Source of the DNA: Thinopyrum elongatum
Taxonomy: Eukaryota > Streptophyta > Magnoliopsida > Poales > Poaceae
DNA length: 64,000 bases
Assembly (NCBI GenBank): GCA_011799875.1
Contig: CM022297.1
Span: 361,526,921-361,590,920 of the forward strand
Direction of reading: 5' to 3'
Part shown: positions 23,231 through 33,665 of the stretch, one piece after another
Layout: the number at the start of each line of letters is the position of its first letter
Position numbering within the stretch: the first letter of the stretch is position 1
Position numbers and translations under genes: made by a program
Notes under the pieces: model-generated
What the model saw: only the letters and a program-made list of their open reading frames with translations
What the model was told of the DNA's origin: nothing
Databases searched by the model: none

Positions 23231-24039
23231 AATGCACAACGTGAGGACCTATGCAAAACGTCTAACAACCAATGCACCAATGAGTTTAGTTGCTAAACAA
23301 TTAAATAAAAGAACATTAGATAAAAGTTATGCACCTATGCATTGGAAAGATTAGTTGTTAAGCCTTTTAGTGCATTCAGCACATCGCCTAAGAACAAATA
23401 CATTGGAAGAGGCCTTAGTGCATAAACTAAACAGACCATCAGGCCGTTGAATGCCAACTCGAGCGAAGCGACAAAATATACCTCCGTCAAGACTAGCATG
23501 ATTAAAGACTAAAAGACTGTTGCAGACTAGCATGATTAAAGACTGAAAGACTGTTGCACCATAAACAGAGCGTGTCCGCCAGTAGAAAAAAGGCATGTGA
23601 AGATAAGGGACAAGTGTTGGCCACTGTATTAGTTGTAACTTTTCTTTAAAGAAAAGGAGTACCTCAGCCTCCGCATCATGCGTCATATTATTGAACATGA
23701 AATAGGTTCAAGTCAATGAGTACTAAAACAGGAATAAAATAAAACACGATCACATACGGTTGAAAACGAGATTACATAGCTCATCCACATAATTTAAAAG
23801 TGGCTTGAGAGTCAAATTGGTTGAACAAACCACGTGCAACACGTCCACACACTGCAGGGATGACCACGTACGGATTGATGGCGTAACTCAGTAAATAACC
23901 TGTAAAAAATAGTAATAGATGGTCTGTTAAAAACAATCATTCCTGATTGCCCAAAAAATGATACAAACTCCAACATGGATTTTGCCCTTCAGATTAATTA
24001 CCTACCAGTTTCCAAAAAAAATCAGAGTACACGTTGGCG
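23231..24039. other. Unassigned sequence with a 34-bp direct duplication
   Basis: GACTAGCATGATTAAAGACT starts at 23,491 and again at 23,525; the two 34-base units differ by one base. The remainder shows no coding signal. Confidence 0.5.
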
Positions 24040-25340
24040 GTGGTAAATTATGGGTAACATGAATCTTGCGCCACTCAAAGTAGTAAACAGGCATGATGGA
24101 AATAAATGGTGAATTGTCTCCTCTTTATCACAAAAAGTATTTTTTGCTACCATGCCAATTACCTTTTGCAACATTATCTTTACTAAGAACTGCCTCCCTC
24201 TGCGGAAATCACATTAGAACTTTGATCTTGGAAGGGTTTCCATGCTTTCTACGAAAAATAGGCTTAGAATCTATAGATCCACATACATAGACTTCACGGT
24301 GAAGAAACCATTAGTAGCTAACCTCCTAGAACATATCTGGCATGTAAGTTAGATTGCTCGACATCAACCTACTAACCTAATAGATCCACTTATCCCAATT
24401 TTCACCAAGTAAAGCCTTGGGGAAGTGAATGTTCAAAGGGTTAGTCCAAAGGACAGAGGCCATGGAGTCCTCCTTTCTGAAAACAATATTTTAAAGGGTT
24501 GTATATTGTAGAGAAAATGGAGTGTCACCCAATTAAGTATATTCCCAAAGAGTCGTAGATTTGATATCACCAACCTTAAATAATCTCTCTTAAAAAAGGA
24601 TGGTGTGGCATTCATCAAGCCCTTCCAAACTGATGAATCATCAGGCTTAGCATCTACGTGGGATATCATTTGGAATACATGTATTTGTTATGCAATAATT
24701 CTTGCCAAGCACCTTCCTCGTTAACTAACTTATACAACCATTTCTTGAGTAAGCATTTGTTTTAAATTTTGAGGGTTTCAATGTCTGACCACCTTGATCC
24801 TTAGTCCTACATAGAATGTCCAATTTAGCAAGTTTGTACTTTTGCTTCTGCTCCTCACGTTGCCATAAGAATCTAGAGCGGTAAAAGTCTAGCCTTTTTA
24901 GAACCTATTTGAGTATCTCAAAAAAGGAGAGCATGAACATTGGTTGAAAAGTAAGAACACCATTGATGAGGGTCTCCATATGAAAAAATCTTACCCTTTA
25001 CATGGCTGAGCTTCTTTTCGAAACGGTCCTTAGTTATTTTTCATTCCTTGTTGGTGAGCTTGCAGTGATGAATGACAATTTTAAGGTACATAAACGGAAG
25101 GGACCCATCTCACAGTCAAACAATTGCCTCTACAAACTCTCCACTTCTTAAATTTTAGTCCCACTCTTAAATTTTAGTCCCAAAATTGTTCGAAAAGAAA
25201 AAGGATTAATTTCACAAAAATGATCGTGTCAATGGCAATTACATACTGGAGGATAGACACACCTCCATCGATCAAATGAGGGATAAGGCCCCCAACCTGA
25301 CCATCTTCCGTAGCTCTTTCTATGAGAATAGCCAACATAG
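24040..25340 (-). pseudogene. LINE ORF2 C-terminal remnant (reverse transcriptase tail and zf-RVT)
   Basis: Translating the reverse strand with frame changes gives recognisable pieces of plant non-LTR retrotransposons: FEKRLSHVKGK (about 25,000), LKRLDFYRSRF.WQREEQKQKYKLAKLD (about 24,870), DDSSVWKGLMNATPSFFKRD (24,600-24,650), a tail with FTVKSMYVDL (about 24,280) and FCDKEETIHHLF (about 24,120), the last belonging to the zinc-binding RVT domain. The palm with the catalytic aspartates lies beyond the preserved part. Many stops and frameshifts show an old, inactive copy. Confidence 0.65.
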
Positions 25341-25454
25341 AGGTGGCAAAAAAAGTAGTTCTACGGAACCCTTACCCTAAAACGGGTAGGTTTATGCTAT
25401 TTACTACTACCACTAGCTCCACCATCCCGCTTGTGGCAGCAGAAATTGGTACAA

Positions 25455-25918
25455 AATTTAAAGTTTCCAAATCTTGTAAACATAAATGTTGATCAGCTTT
25501 TGGGACACCACTTTGCAGACATTATTTTCTTCTATACAGACCTCCATAAAGAAATTTAGAGTAAAAGAAAAAATTAGATTACCACATGTGTAGCATTGGC
25601 TTATAAATAGAGATGTACCCAAAGAGAACTTAAGCAGGCAATAGAAAAGAGACCCCTTTGCTTCCCCTGCTCCCATCTCTCCCAAAGCTTGAGCCCCGCC
25701 CAAAACCATTATCTAAGTATAGCTCGGAATGTGTGCCTCTACGTTCGCTTTGGCTAGAGTCACTGAAGTCTCCTTGGTTCCTTCTGTCATATTTGTTGTT
25801 AGGATTAGAAGGCATCAGGAATCAGCTAATAACAAACAGCCTGCTTGAGTGCTCGGCTACACCTGCCACAAATCTATCTGAGCATTTTAGCGCTGCGAGG
25901 AACTTAGTCTCCTAGTGA
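25455..25918. repeat. Low-copy duplicated segment, copy C
   Basis: Closely similar to copy A over its whole length, including GGCTTATAAATAGAGATGTACCC at 25,608. The match to copy A continues through CACTAGG...CTAAGTTCCTC (reverse strand) and stops at 25,918, where unrelated GC-rich sequence begins. A reverse-strand frame with SELYLDNGFGRG and SFGRDGSRG followed by a stop (25,630-25,815) is conserved in copies A and B (SELYSGNSFGGG, SELHSGNDSGRG), which hints at past coding, but no family is recognised. Confidence 0.65.
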
Positions 25919-26191
25919 AGGGCGGACGGCGGCAGGTCCAATTCTGCTCCATGTTCGTATTCGGGCTTGGAAACTTGATTTCGTATTGGTAGGGGTCCAA
26001 CTCAGATTTCTGGAGGTGCTCTGTATTAGAGCCTGGAAACCTGACCCAATACAGAGCCGGCCCGTCCCCTCCCCCCGGCCTCTTCATCTCGGTGACGATC
26101 GGAGCTCGACGTGGCGACCACCCAACTTCAACAAGCCGACCTCTGAATCCCTCACTTCCCGATGCTAGCGGCGACGGCTGGCGGCGGCGAT

Positions 26192-26424
26192 GCTAGCACT
26201 AAAATGTTCAAATAGATTTGTGGCAGGTGTAGCCGAGGAGCACCCAAGCAGGCCGTTTGTTATTAGCTGATTCCTGATGCCTTCTAATCCTAACAACAAA
26301 TCTGACACAGAAGGAACCAAGGAGACTTCAGAGACTCTAGCCAAAGCGAATGTAGAGGCACACATTCCGAGCTATACTCAGATAATGGTTTTGGACGGGG
26401 CTCAAGCTTTGGGAGAGATGGGAG
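26192..26424 (-). repeat. Low-copy duplicated segment, copy D (inverted partner of copy C)
   Basis: The reverse complement of this block matches 25,669-25,897 at about 93% identity by eye, ending at GGGAGC against GCTCCC. The two arms form a 230-bp inverted repeat with a 290-base GC-rich spacer (25,899-26,191). The spacer itself holds two related short blocks (GGGCTTGGAAACTTGATTTC at 25,964 and GAGCCTGGAAACCTGACCC at 26,029). D is closer to C than to A or B, so it arose by local inverted duplication. Confidence 0.75.
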
Positions 26425-26652
26425 CCGATCCAGCGTTCGCCCACTCTAGATCCACCAACGATCTCAATAGAAGAATCCTACGCAGTAGTGGAGTTATCTT
26501 GCGTGTGCGTGTTACCGCTCATTATATGCAAGAGATATTAGCAGGCTCAGGTGGAGTCTGTAGCTTGCAGCTACTACTTGACAACCACTTCAGGCAGGGC
26601 CATACACTGCCAGAAACTGATGTTTATCAAAAGATCTTTCGGAAAGGTGTGA

Positions 26653-27027
26653 CTACTCTCGGGTATAGTACACCCGAATTTGCAAAAAGTTGGAAATACA
26701 TTATAAAACAAAGTCCAAAAAATCTGAAATTTTGAGACTACAAACTTCATCTAATGTTTGAGCTTCTTACAAAATTTTAGCCAAAAACAACATCCGAGGA
26801 GCTCGCACCAAAAAAACAAAATCAATGCTCAAACAATGTACAAAACTTTGAACATTGATTTTTTTTTTTTGCGAGAGCTCCTCTGAAGTTATTTTTGGCT
26901 GAAATTTTGCAAGAAGCTTGAACATTTGATGATGTTTGATGTCTCAAAATTTCAGATTTTTTCGACTTTGTTTGATCACGTTTTTCCATTTTTTTTGCAA
27001 ACTCGGGTGTACTACACCCGAGAGTAG
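26653..27027. mobile_element. Foldback MITE (375 bp)
   Basis: The left end CTACTCTCGGGTATAGTACA and the right end are inverted copies, and the pairing continues through almost the entire element: the left half up to about 26,850 matches the reverse complement of the right half with only scattered changes (for example AAAATCTGAAATTTTGAGAC at 26,718 and its partner at 26,940). No coding capacity. Each end contains its own short palindrome, CTCGGGTGTAGTACACCCGAG at the right edge. I could not identify a clear target duplication. Confidence 0.75.
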
Positions 27028-27682
27028 AAAATCCACTGGATGATCAATCACTGACATTTCACCTTGAGACAAACATGATATTCCAATGAACAGTTGCATC
27101 TCTGTCCAGGACACTCGAAGAAAAAGACAATGGAGAAGAATGCCAGTTTAATATATTTTTATTTTCAGTTTAATATGTGTTAGTTTTTATTGCTATATAA
27201 TCAAATTATAGTCGCACTTGTACAATTTTTTTTCAACGCATGTACAACAAACCATTGCTTCATACTCATGCTACTATGCAATTCAAGTGTTTGGCATCCA
27301 ACCGGGATTTGGTACTGAAACCTCACTGGGTTTCATAAGCCAATTTGGTGAATATCCAAACAAACGACTTCATATTCATGTCGATTCCAAATTCCTTGCT
27401 GAATTGGTATCCAACCAATTCAATACGGAGCCTTATTATACATGCACCTAAACAGAGCGTTAGTCGATTTTTCAGTCTATTCGCCGGCAAACCCCCGCCC
27501 ATGGACAAGCTTGCCGGAGCACGAGCTCGCCGGCATACCCTTCATTCACTGACCGACAAGCTACTCCCATTCACTGCTGGAGGGTGGCGGCCGACATCCG
27601 ATTGTCGGTCAGGGCACGCATAAAGTAACACGTATGAGCGTAAATCTTTGCAAAGTGGAAGCACGAAGAACTCGTGCATTGT
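27028..27682. other. Unassigned sequence
   Basis: No gene, no repeat structure and no transposon ends recognised. Confidence 0.45.
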
Positions 27683-27878
27683 CATGAGAATTTGTGCATC
27701 AAACGAGGCATCTAATGACCGGGGTCCTGGAACAAGTTTCATCGTGTGAATCACTAACTGATGTTACATAGCAACCCCAACACACGTATTTCACCAGAAC
27801 GGATGGCAGCGCAATCAAGGAAAACTATGCCCTTTATCAAGCCCAAAACCTCAACCCTTGAATCGCCACGGTGAAACG
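27683..27878. repeat. Low-copy duplicated segment, copy E, left part
   Basis: Aligns with 11,050-11,215 of copy B: CATCAAACGAGGCATCTA against CGTCAAACGAGGCATCTA, and CACCAGAACGGATGGC against CACCAGAACGGACGGC. The alignment breaks at the TRIM insertion and resumes at 29,104. On the reverse strand the frame reads DASFDAQILMTMHEF, related to a decayed DASFDA.VLMAM in copy B. Confidence 0.6.
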
Positions 27879-27898
27879 TGTTAGGCTTCATGCACTAG

Positions 27899-28784
27899 CA
27901 GGCCGGGCCGGCAAATTCCGAGGCCCGGTGCCAAACTCTAAAATGGGCCCTAGATCGCTAGAGAAACTACATAAATATATAACTATATAATAATATAAAG
28001 ATCACAATTTTCTTCACCCTCAACGTTATTTTCGGTCTCTGGTCATCTCTAGGCCAGGCTAGGAGCATTGTCATTATTATTATCCGTTGACACTTGTGGT
28101 TTTTTTATAACAAACTTATCCATGTCTTGTTTCTAAGACAGAGTTAAAACCTTGAGTTTTTGTTACTTCAAACGCTTTTCTAACCAGATTCATGATTTCT
28201 AAACAAAGACATGACTCAGATCTTGCTATACAGCACGCCTGATAGAAAGAACAAAATTAGCAACACAACATTTTAGCAAAACTATATAGGGAACGAAATC
28301 GAAACAACTCACAGTGAAGATCAAGGGCTCACGGAATCACCGGTTATCGGAGATGAATTGATGCAAACCTTCCCTGTCTGTCTTCATGTGCCGGCTGCCG
28401 TTCCAGCGTTCCTGGTCCTGCCAGCCTGCCTGCCGATCTGATCTGCCGTCTGCCGCCGCACGAAGAAACGGATGGAGGGACGGTTCGCTCGCTTGGTCGC
28501 TCCTCCTCTCAATAGCTGTTTTTTTTCTGAGGGATCTCGATCGCTGGCCCTGGCTGGGGCTGTAGTAGTACGCGAGACGAGGAGGCGTCCCGACTCGCGA
28601 TGCGCAGGCGCGCCAAGACATCAGCGGCCCAGAGAGACAGACTGGTAGATCCATTGAGCAGAGGTGGCCCATCTATATAAATAACAAAAGCCTACTAGTG
28701 ATACATACAAAATCTGAGGGCCCAAACAGCTGGGGCCTGTGCTGGCGCACAGGTTGCACCCCCACAGGCACAGGCCCGGGCCTG
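27899..28784. mobile_element. Non-autonomous hAT-type element (886 bp)
   Basis: Termini are CAGGCCGGGCC on the left and, read inward from the right, CAGGCCCGGGCC. They are flanked by 8-base target copies TGCACTAG (27,891-27,898) and TGCACTGG (28,785-28,792), one mismatch. Eight-base duplications and CAGG-type termini are characteristic of hAT elements. No transposase frame is present. A GC-rich stretch at 28,340-28,650 resembles a plant 5' untranslated region on the reverse strand and could be captured sequence, but I cannot name a source. Confidence 0.7.
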
Positions 28785-28960
28785 TGCACTGGCCAACGCA
28801 ATCAAAAGTCCGAACTAATGAAAGGTGCTAGTGCAATCCACATATACTGTAACACCCCCTCTCACGCGTGACGGGGAATAAAAGTCAACATGTGCAACCG
28901 GAAGAGAGCGACGGCGCGCGAAATTCACGTATGACTCAGGAGGCCACTACGTGGACACAA

Positions 28961-28981
28961 GGGGGGGGGGGGGGGGGGGGG
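28961..28981. repeat. 21-base G homopolymer
   Basis: An uninterrupted G run inside the TRIM internal region. It may be replication slippage or a sequencing or assembly artefact. Confidence 0.9.
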
Positions 28982-29035
28982 CTACCCGAAATTTTTAATA
29001 AATTACGAAAGTTAGGATTTGAACTCAAGACCTTA

Positions 29036-29047
29036 GCTCCGATACCA
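29036..29047 (-). other. Primer-binding site of the TRIM
   Basis: Directly inside the LTR the reverse strand reads TGGTATCGGAGC, one base different from the standard initiator methionine tRNA site TGGTATCAGAGC. This fixes the orientation of the element. Confidence 0.75.
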
Positions 29048-29098
29048 TGTTAAGCTTCATGCACTAGCCAACGCAAGGCTAGTGCATGAAGCTTAACA
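29048..29098 (-). repeat. Palindromic 51-bp LTR of the TRIM
   Basis: TGTTAAGCTTCATGCACTAGCC (29,048-29,069) is followed by a 7-base loop and its exact reverse complement (29,077-29,098), so this LTR is one 22-bp hairpin. The partner LTR has the same outer 21 bases but a different inner half (GCTAGTGCAATCC... to TAACA, ending 28,854). Confidence 0.85.
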
Positions 29099-29103
29099 AA
29101 ACG

Positions 29104-29305
29104 CAACCTCACATGGAAAGAGCTTGAATGCTTGATTAATCAACTAACCTTGAATGCCAAACAATATATCGAATGCTTCAAATATGCTCATCCAAGACAA
29201 GGAATCACGTATGGTTTGTGTAAAATCATCTACTGAGTTTCGTTCAAAAAAAATCTTCTGAGTTTAGTCTTCAGATGGTTCGGGAAATCGCTTGTGACGA
29301 GGTCT
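29104..29305. repeat. Low-copy duplicated segment, copy E, right part
   Basis: Resumes the alignment to copy B after the TRIM: GAATGCTTGATTAA (29,128) against GAATGCTTGACTAA (11,247), and AAATCTTCTGAGTTTAGTCTTCAGATGGT (29,250 onward) against the 11,305-11,345 segment. Confidence 0.6.
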
Positions 29306-30529
29306 CTGAGACACCTTCTATCTTCTTTGAAGTGCATGCCATGGTTTTAGATAGCATGAATATTTCTAAAACGAACAAATTAATCCTCTTTGTGGATTTT
29401 TTATGCATACCATTATGTTTAATTGTTTATTATATGTTTCCTAAGGAAGAAGCGTGAAAAGTTTACTAGTAGACATATTCACCATTGGATATACAAGTGT
29501 ATTTGCAAGTTGTACATTTGTACATCGCACTCTAGTCAATGACCAAAGTAGCATCATAAGTAAACTCGGTTTCTTTTTGGAAAGCCATTAAATAACTCCG
29601 GCTCTAGCCCTATCCTCCCTTCCTAATAATCGTTGTCGCCGCCTCCTACCTCTTTGTCCTTCCTTCCCCTCGCCATTGCTAGAGACTAGCGGCCGACTTA
29701 AGCTCCATCACCTGTCAATGAAGGTGGGTCGATGAAGGCGGCAGCGGAGAGGTCTTTCGTCCTATGGTCTTCAACATTGAGATGCGGTCTATGGATGACG
29801 GCTTGAGGCAGAGGGCATGACTGTGCAGCTGTGGTCGTAGATTTTCTGGCTGGGTCGTCTCTTGCGGTGAGATGTCGGTGGCCATGATCCCGTCTACAGG
29901 TACTGGGAGGCAACTCGTCATGTTGCGTCCTAATTTGGCAGTCCTCTGCCCGGGCACGCAGGTGACGGTGTGGTCCTGCGCTTCTAGGCCATTGTCGCGA
30001 CGGGACGGGTGACATTGGACCTTTAGATATGGCGGCAACGAGGAGTTTGTTATGCCGATCGATTATTCCGTCATGGACGAGGCCGACAGAGCATGAGGAT
30101 GCATCAATGGAATTTGGTTGTGTCGGTGTCGTCGAGCTCCGTCTCAAAGTGTGATGGTGACCTTCACTATTCGGAGCCTTTGGTGGTGGGCGGCTCTGTC
30201 GTGGCCCAACTACATGCTTGTGTTAGAATGGTCTTCACTTTGCATGGCATCTCACGTTAAGACCATGATACGCATATAGCTGCTAGGATTATGGAAAATG
30301 GTGACGACAACACACGATGACTTTGATTTGGTGTGGGTGATGCTCCTCAAATACCGATCTCAAGCTCTAGGGTGAAACCCCATACTCTTATCAATATGTC
30401 ATTATCAGGTGGCTAAACGTTTTGAAAAGTTTTTTTGCAAACACCCCTTAGTACAATATTGTTTTTATACCTTACTCTGTAAAGATTCCATAATAGAAGC
30501 AAAATTTGTTTACCTTGCTTGCAACCATG
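29306..30529. other. Unassigned sequence
   Basis: 29,600-30,200 is moderately GC-rich with short overlapping frames in several phases, none convincing. No transposon ends found. Confidence 0.4.
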
Positions 30530-30660
30530 GCCTGTAAAAGGAGCTCTACCCTCGGATGGAGGTCAAGCAGGAAACAAGAAATATAAGTCCACACTGCCTC
30601 CCTTCCCAGCTCCTATCTCTCTCAAACCTTTACCCCATCCCGAACCACTAAATGATCTAT
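30530..30660. repeat. Possible sixth remnant of the low-copy segment (copy F)
   Basis: GGATGGAGGTCAAGCAGGAAA followed by CTCCTATCTCTCTCAAACCTTTACCCC matches copy A (ATGGAAGTTAAGCAGGAAA ... CTCCCATCTCTCCCAAAGCTTAAGCCCC) with about 20% difference. It is short and diverged, so the call is tentative. Confidence 0.45.
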
Positions 30661-31186
30661 ATATTTATTTTGGCAATAGACTCTATATGCTCTTTGGTTA
30701 CTTTTGTGTCAGTTCTATGTCATCTCTAGCAAACCCTCTATACCAAAACTGACAAAAGGGCTCCCTATCCCACTTTACTAACTTTTTTAGAAAAATCACT
30801 ATATCAGCTAGCAGATCTCGTATCCTAAAAATCTTCTACACACAATGACATGTGGGGTCACAAGGAGAATGTCATCGGAATTGAGGAAGAAGAGATCGGT
30901 GAGCACTTAGAGCGAGCATAGGTGAATTGGAAGCGTGCTTGGCAGATGGCGGCATTGGCATACCAGAGCATGCACACAAGCACGGCACCAGCTAGGATCA
31001 CCGAAGATGTGGGGCGATGCTCACAATCACAAGCACGTCATGGGATACAACCATCAAAACAGTTGCGCCACATGCGACATATAGACCGGCCAACGAATTG
31101 GCCGGCCAGTGCAGCATGCCATGCGGCGCTCAGCCACGGAGTCATGAAGGCCTCGCTGAAGCTCTGAGGCGGTGCGAGCCTGCTGC
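30661..31186. other. Unassigned sequence
   Basis: No supported gene. A short inverted repeat CCGGCCAA/TTGGCCGG lies at about 31,087-31,104. Confidence 0.4.
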
Positions 31187-32146
31187 TCTGTGAAAGTGCA
31201 TCTAATCCCCGGGTGGTTTTGGTAATTCATAACAATATATACATCATTGAACAAATGCCTATTCAAAGAATATTTTAGGGAAGTTCAATCTAGGTATGGC
31301 TATGTGATGTGAATGTGGACCCCTCAAATACAAAGGACAAAGCATTGGCAAAAGCTCCAAGACTCTAGATTTTTGGTTAAATGATCCAAGATCACATTGA
31401 GTCCATAGGAAATCCAATACTATTAAAAGGGGATGGGGTTTTGATCATGAGTCATTTGCTCAAGTGCTTAGAGATGTTGCTCCAAACACCCTCAACCACA
31501 CCCTCACTATCCTATCTGTCCAAAACCCTAAAGTCATTCTCGGGCCCACCGATTCTATCCTACCCAGACCCACCGAGATACACTTGACAGAGCCACTGCC
31601 TAAATCCTAAAAACTCAATCTCACCAAAGTGCACTGGCAAACCTTCTGTAACCTATTTGTTTCATCTTGGATTTTCCGAGTGAAATGGATCGGTGCCACC
31701 GAAGCGACAAAAGTGCTTACATCATCAATCGGTCCCACCGAGTGGATTCATTCGGTCTCATGGAAATGCTTAAAGTTCAAACCTTTTGCACTGATCGGTC
31801 TCATCGAGTGTTTCACCCGGTCCCACTCAGTTGTGCATAAAGGTGTGTAACGGCTAGATTTTTGGTGAAGCCTATATATATACCCCACCCACACCACCTA
31901 CTCTCAAAGAGAGCAATCAGGACAAAGCCACCACTTCCCATATCCATTTTCTGAGGGAGAACCACCTACACTTGTGTTGATATCAAGGGATTCCACTCCA
32001 ACCATTTAATCCTTGATTACTGTCCCCCTCAAGTTGCTTCCCACTCCAATCCTTCTCCTACTACCATGCCAAATCTATGAGAGAGTGATTGACTGTCAAG
32101 AAGACTATTTTTTGAAGCACAAGAGCAAGGAGTTCATCATCAACAA
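31187..32146 (+). mobile_element. LTR-like remnant interrupted by the Athila-type element
   Basis: The composition resembles a grass LTR: a TATA-type CTATATATATACCCC at about 31,870 followed by a C/A-rich leader, and repeated phrases CGGTCCCACCGAGT, CGGTGCCACCGA and CGGTCTCATCGAGT at 31,690-31,830. It stops at the target duplication AACAA (32,142-32,146) of the next element. The right half is not in the window, so assignment to an LTR retrotransposon is an inference. Confidence 0.4.
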
Positions 32147-33665
32147 TGATGACCCACAAGTATAGGGGATCAATCATAGTCCTTTCGATAAGTAAAAGTG
32201 TCAAACCCAATGAGGAGCAGAAGGAAATGACAAGCAGTTTCCAGCAAGGTAATGTCTGCAAGCACTGAAATTATAAGTAACGAGTAGTTTGGTAGCAAGA
32301 TAATTTGTAACGAGCAAGTAACGGTAATGGTAACAAAAGTGCAGCAAGGTAGCCCAATCCTTTTGAGGCAAAGGACAGGCCAAAACGATCTCTTATGATA
32401 AGCAAAGCGTTCTTGAGGGTACACAGGAATTTCATCTAGTCACTTTCATCATGTTGGTTTGATTTGTGTTCGCTACTTTGATAATTTGATATGTGGGTGG
32501 ACCGTGCTTAGGTGTTGTTCTTACTTGAACAAACCTCCTACTTATGATTAACCCCCTCGCAAGCATCCGCAACTACGAGAAAAGTATTAAGAATAAATCT
32601 AACCATAGCATTAAACTTTTGGATCCAAATCAGTCCCTTACGGAATAGCGCATAAACTAGGGTTTAAGCTTCTGTCACTCTCGCAACCCATCATCTAATA
32701 ACTACTCCACAATGCATTCCCTTAGGCCCTAATAAGGTGAAGTGCCATGTAGTCGTCGTTCACATGACACCACTAAGGGAATCACAACAAACATATCATC
32801 AAAATATCAAACACATATCAAGTTCACATGATTACTTGCAACAAGACTTCTCCCGTGACCTCAAGAACAAAAGTAACTACTCACTAATGATAATCATGCT
32901 CAAGATCAGAGGGGTATTAAATAGCATAATGGATCTGAACATATAATTTTCCACCAAATAAACCATATAGTAATCAACTACAAGATGTAATCAACACTAC
33001 TAGTCACCCACAAGTACCAATCTATAGTTCCGGTACAAAGATTGAACACAAGAGATGAACTAGGGTTTGAGAGGAGATGGTGCTGTTGAAGATGTTGATG
33101 GAGATTTCCCTCCCCAAGATGGGAGAGTTGTTGGTGATGATGATGACGATCATTTCCCCCTCTGGGAGGGAAGTTCCCCCAGCGGAATCGCTCCGCCGGA
33201 GGGCAAAAGTGCTCCTGCCCAAGTTCCGCCTCGAGACGACGGCGCTTCGTCCCGAAAGTCCTCTCCTTATTTTTTTTCTAGGTCAAAATGACTTATATAC
33301 CAGAAGAGGGGCACCGGAGGTGGGCCGAGGAGGGCACAACCCACCAGGGCGCGCCTGGGCTCCCTGGCGCGCCCAGCTGGGTTGTGCCCACCTGGTGGGC
33401 CCCCTCTGGTAGTTATTTGCTCCAATAATTCTTATTTATTCCATAAAAATTCCTCGTGGAGTTTCAGCTCATTTGGAGTTGTGCATAATAGGTAGCCTGA
33501 CGTAGCTTTTTCAGGTCCAGATTTCCAACTGCCGGAATTCTCCCTCGTTGTGTGAACCTTGCATATTATGAGAGAACAGGCATTATAATTACTCCAAAAA
33601 GCATTATTATGCATAAAAACATCATAAATAACAGTAGGAAAACATGATGCAAACTGGACGTATCA
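32147..33665 (-). repeat. 3' LTR (1,519 bp) of the Athila-type element
   Basis: Forward-strand ends TGATGACCCACAAG and GGACGTATCA. The five bases before it, AACAA, are one target copy; the other is beyond the window. It contains a GC-rich hairpin at 33,332-33,389. Confidence 0.85.
33332..33389. repeat. 28-bp-arm GC hairpin in the Athila-type LTR
   Basis: Arms 33,332-33,359 and 33,362-33,389 pair at 25 of 28 positions around a 2-base loop and contain GGCGCGCC on one side and GGCGCGCC on the other. Confidence 0.75.

Larger units (their letters stand above)
27879..29098 (-). mobile_element. TRIM-type miniature LTR retrotransposon, with nested hAT
   Basis: Direct repeats AAACG at 27,874-27,878 and 29,099-29,103 flank an element with TG...CA ends. 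On the reverse strand: right LTR (29,098-29,048, 51 bases), a primer-binding site touching it, a 193-base internal region without coding capacity, a purine tract (GAGAGGGGG at 28,855-28,863) and the left LTR (28,854-27,879). The left LTR is split by a hAT element; without it and one target copy it would be 82 bases. Total original size is about 326 bases, which fits TRIM or SMART elements that rely on other elements for mobility. Confidence 0.8.

Noticed and set aside
26277..26735. 152-codon forward frame
   Set aside because: It runs from inverted copy D through unrelated sequence into the MITE, so it is a chance fusion.
28337..28672. 111-codon frame inside the hAT element as a transposase
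   Set aside because: It has none of the hAT transposase motifs; composition is that of a leader sequence.
29698..30147. 149-codon reverse-strand frame
   Set aside because: Overlapping frames in other phases are equally open, and there is no conserved motif.
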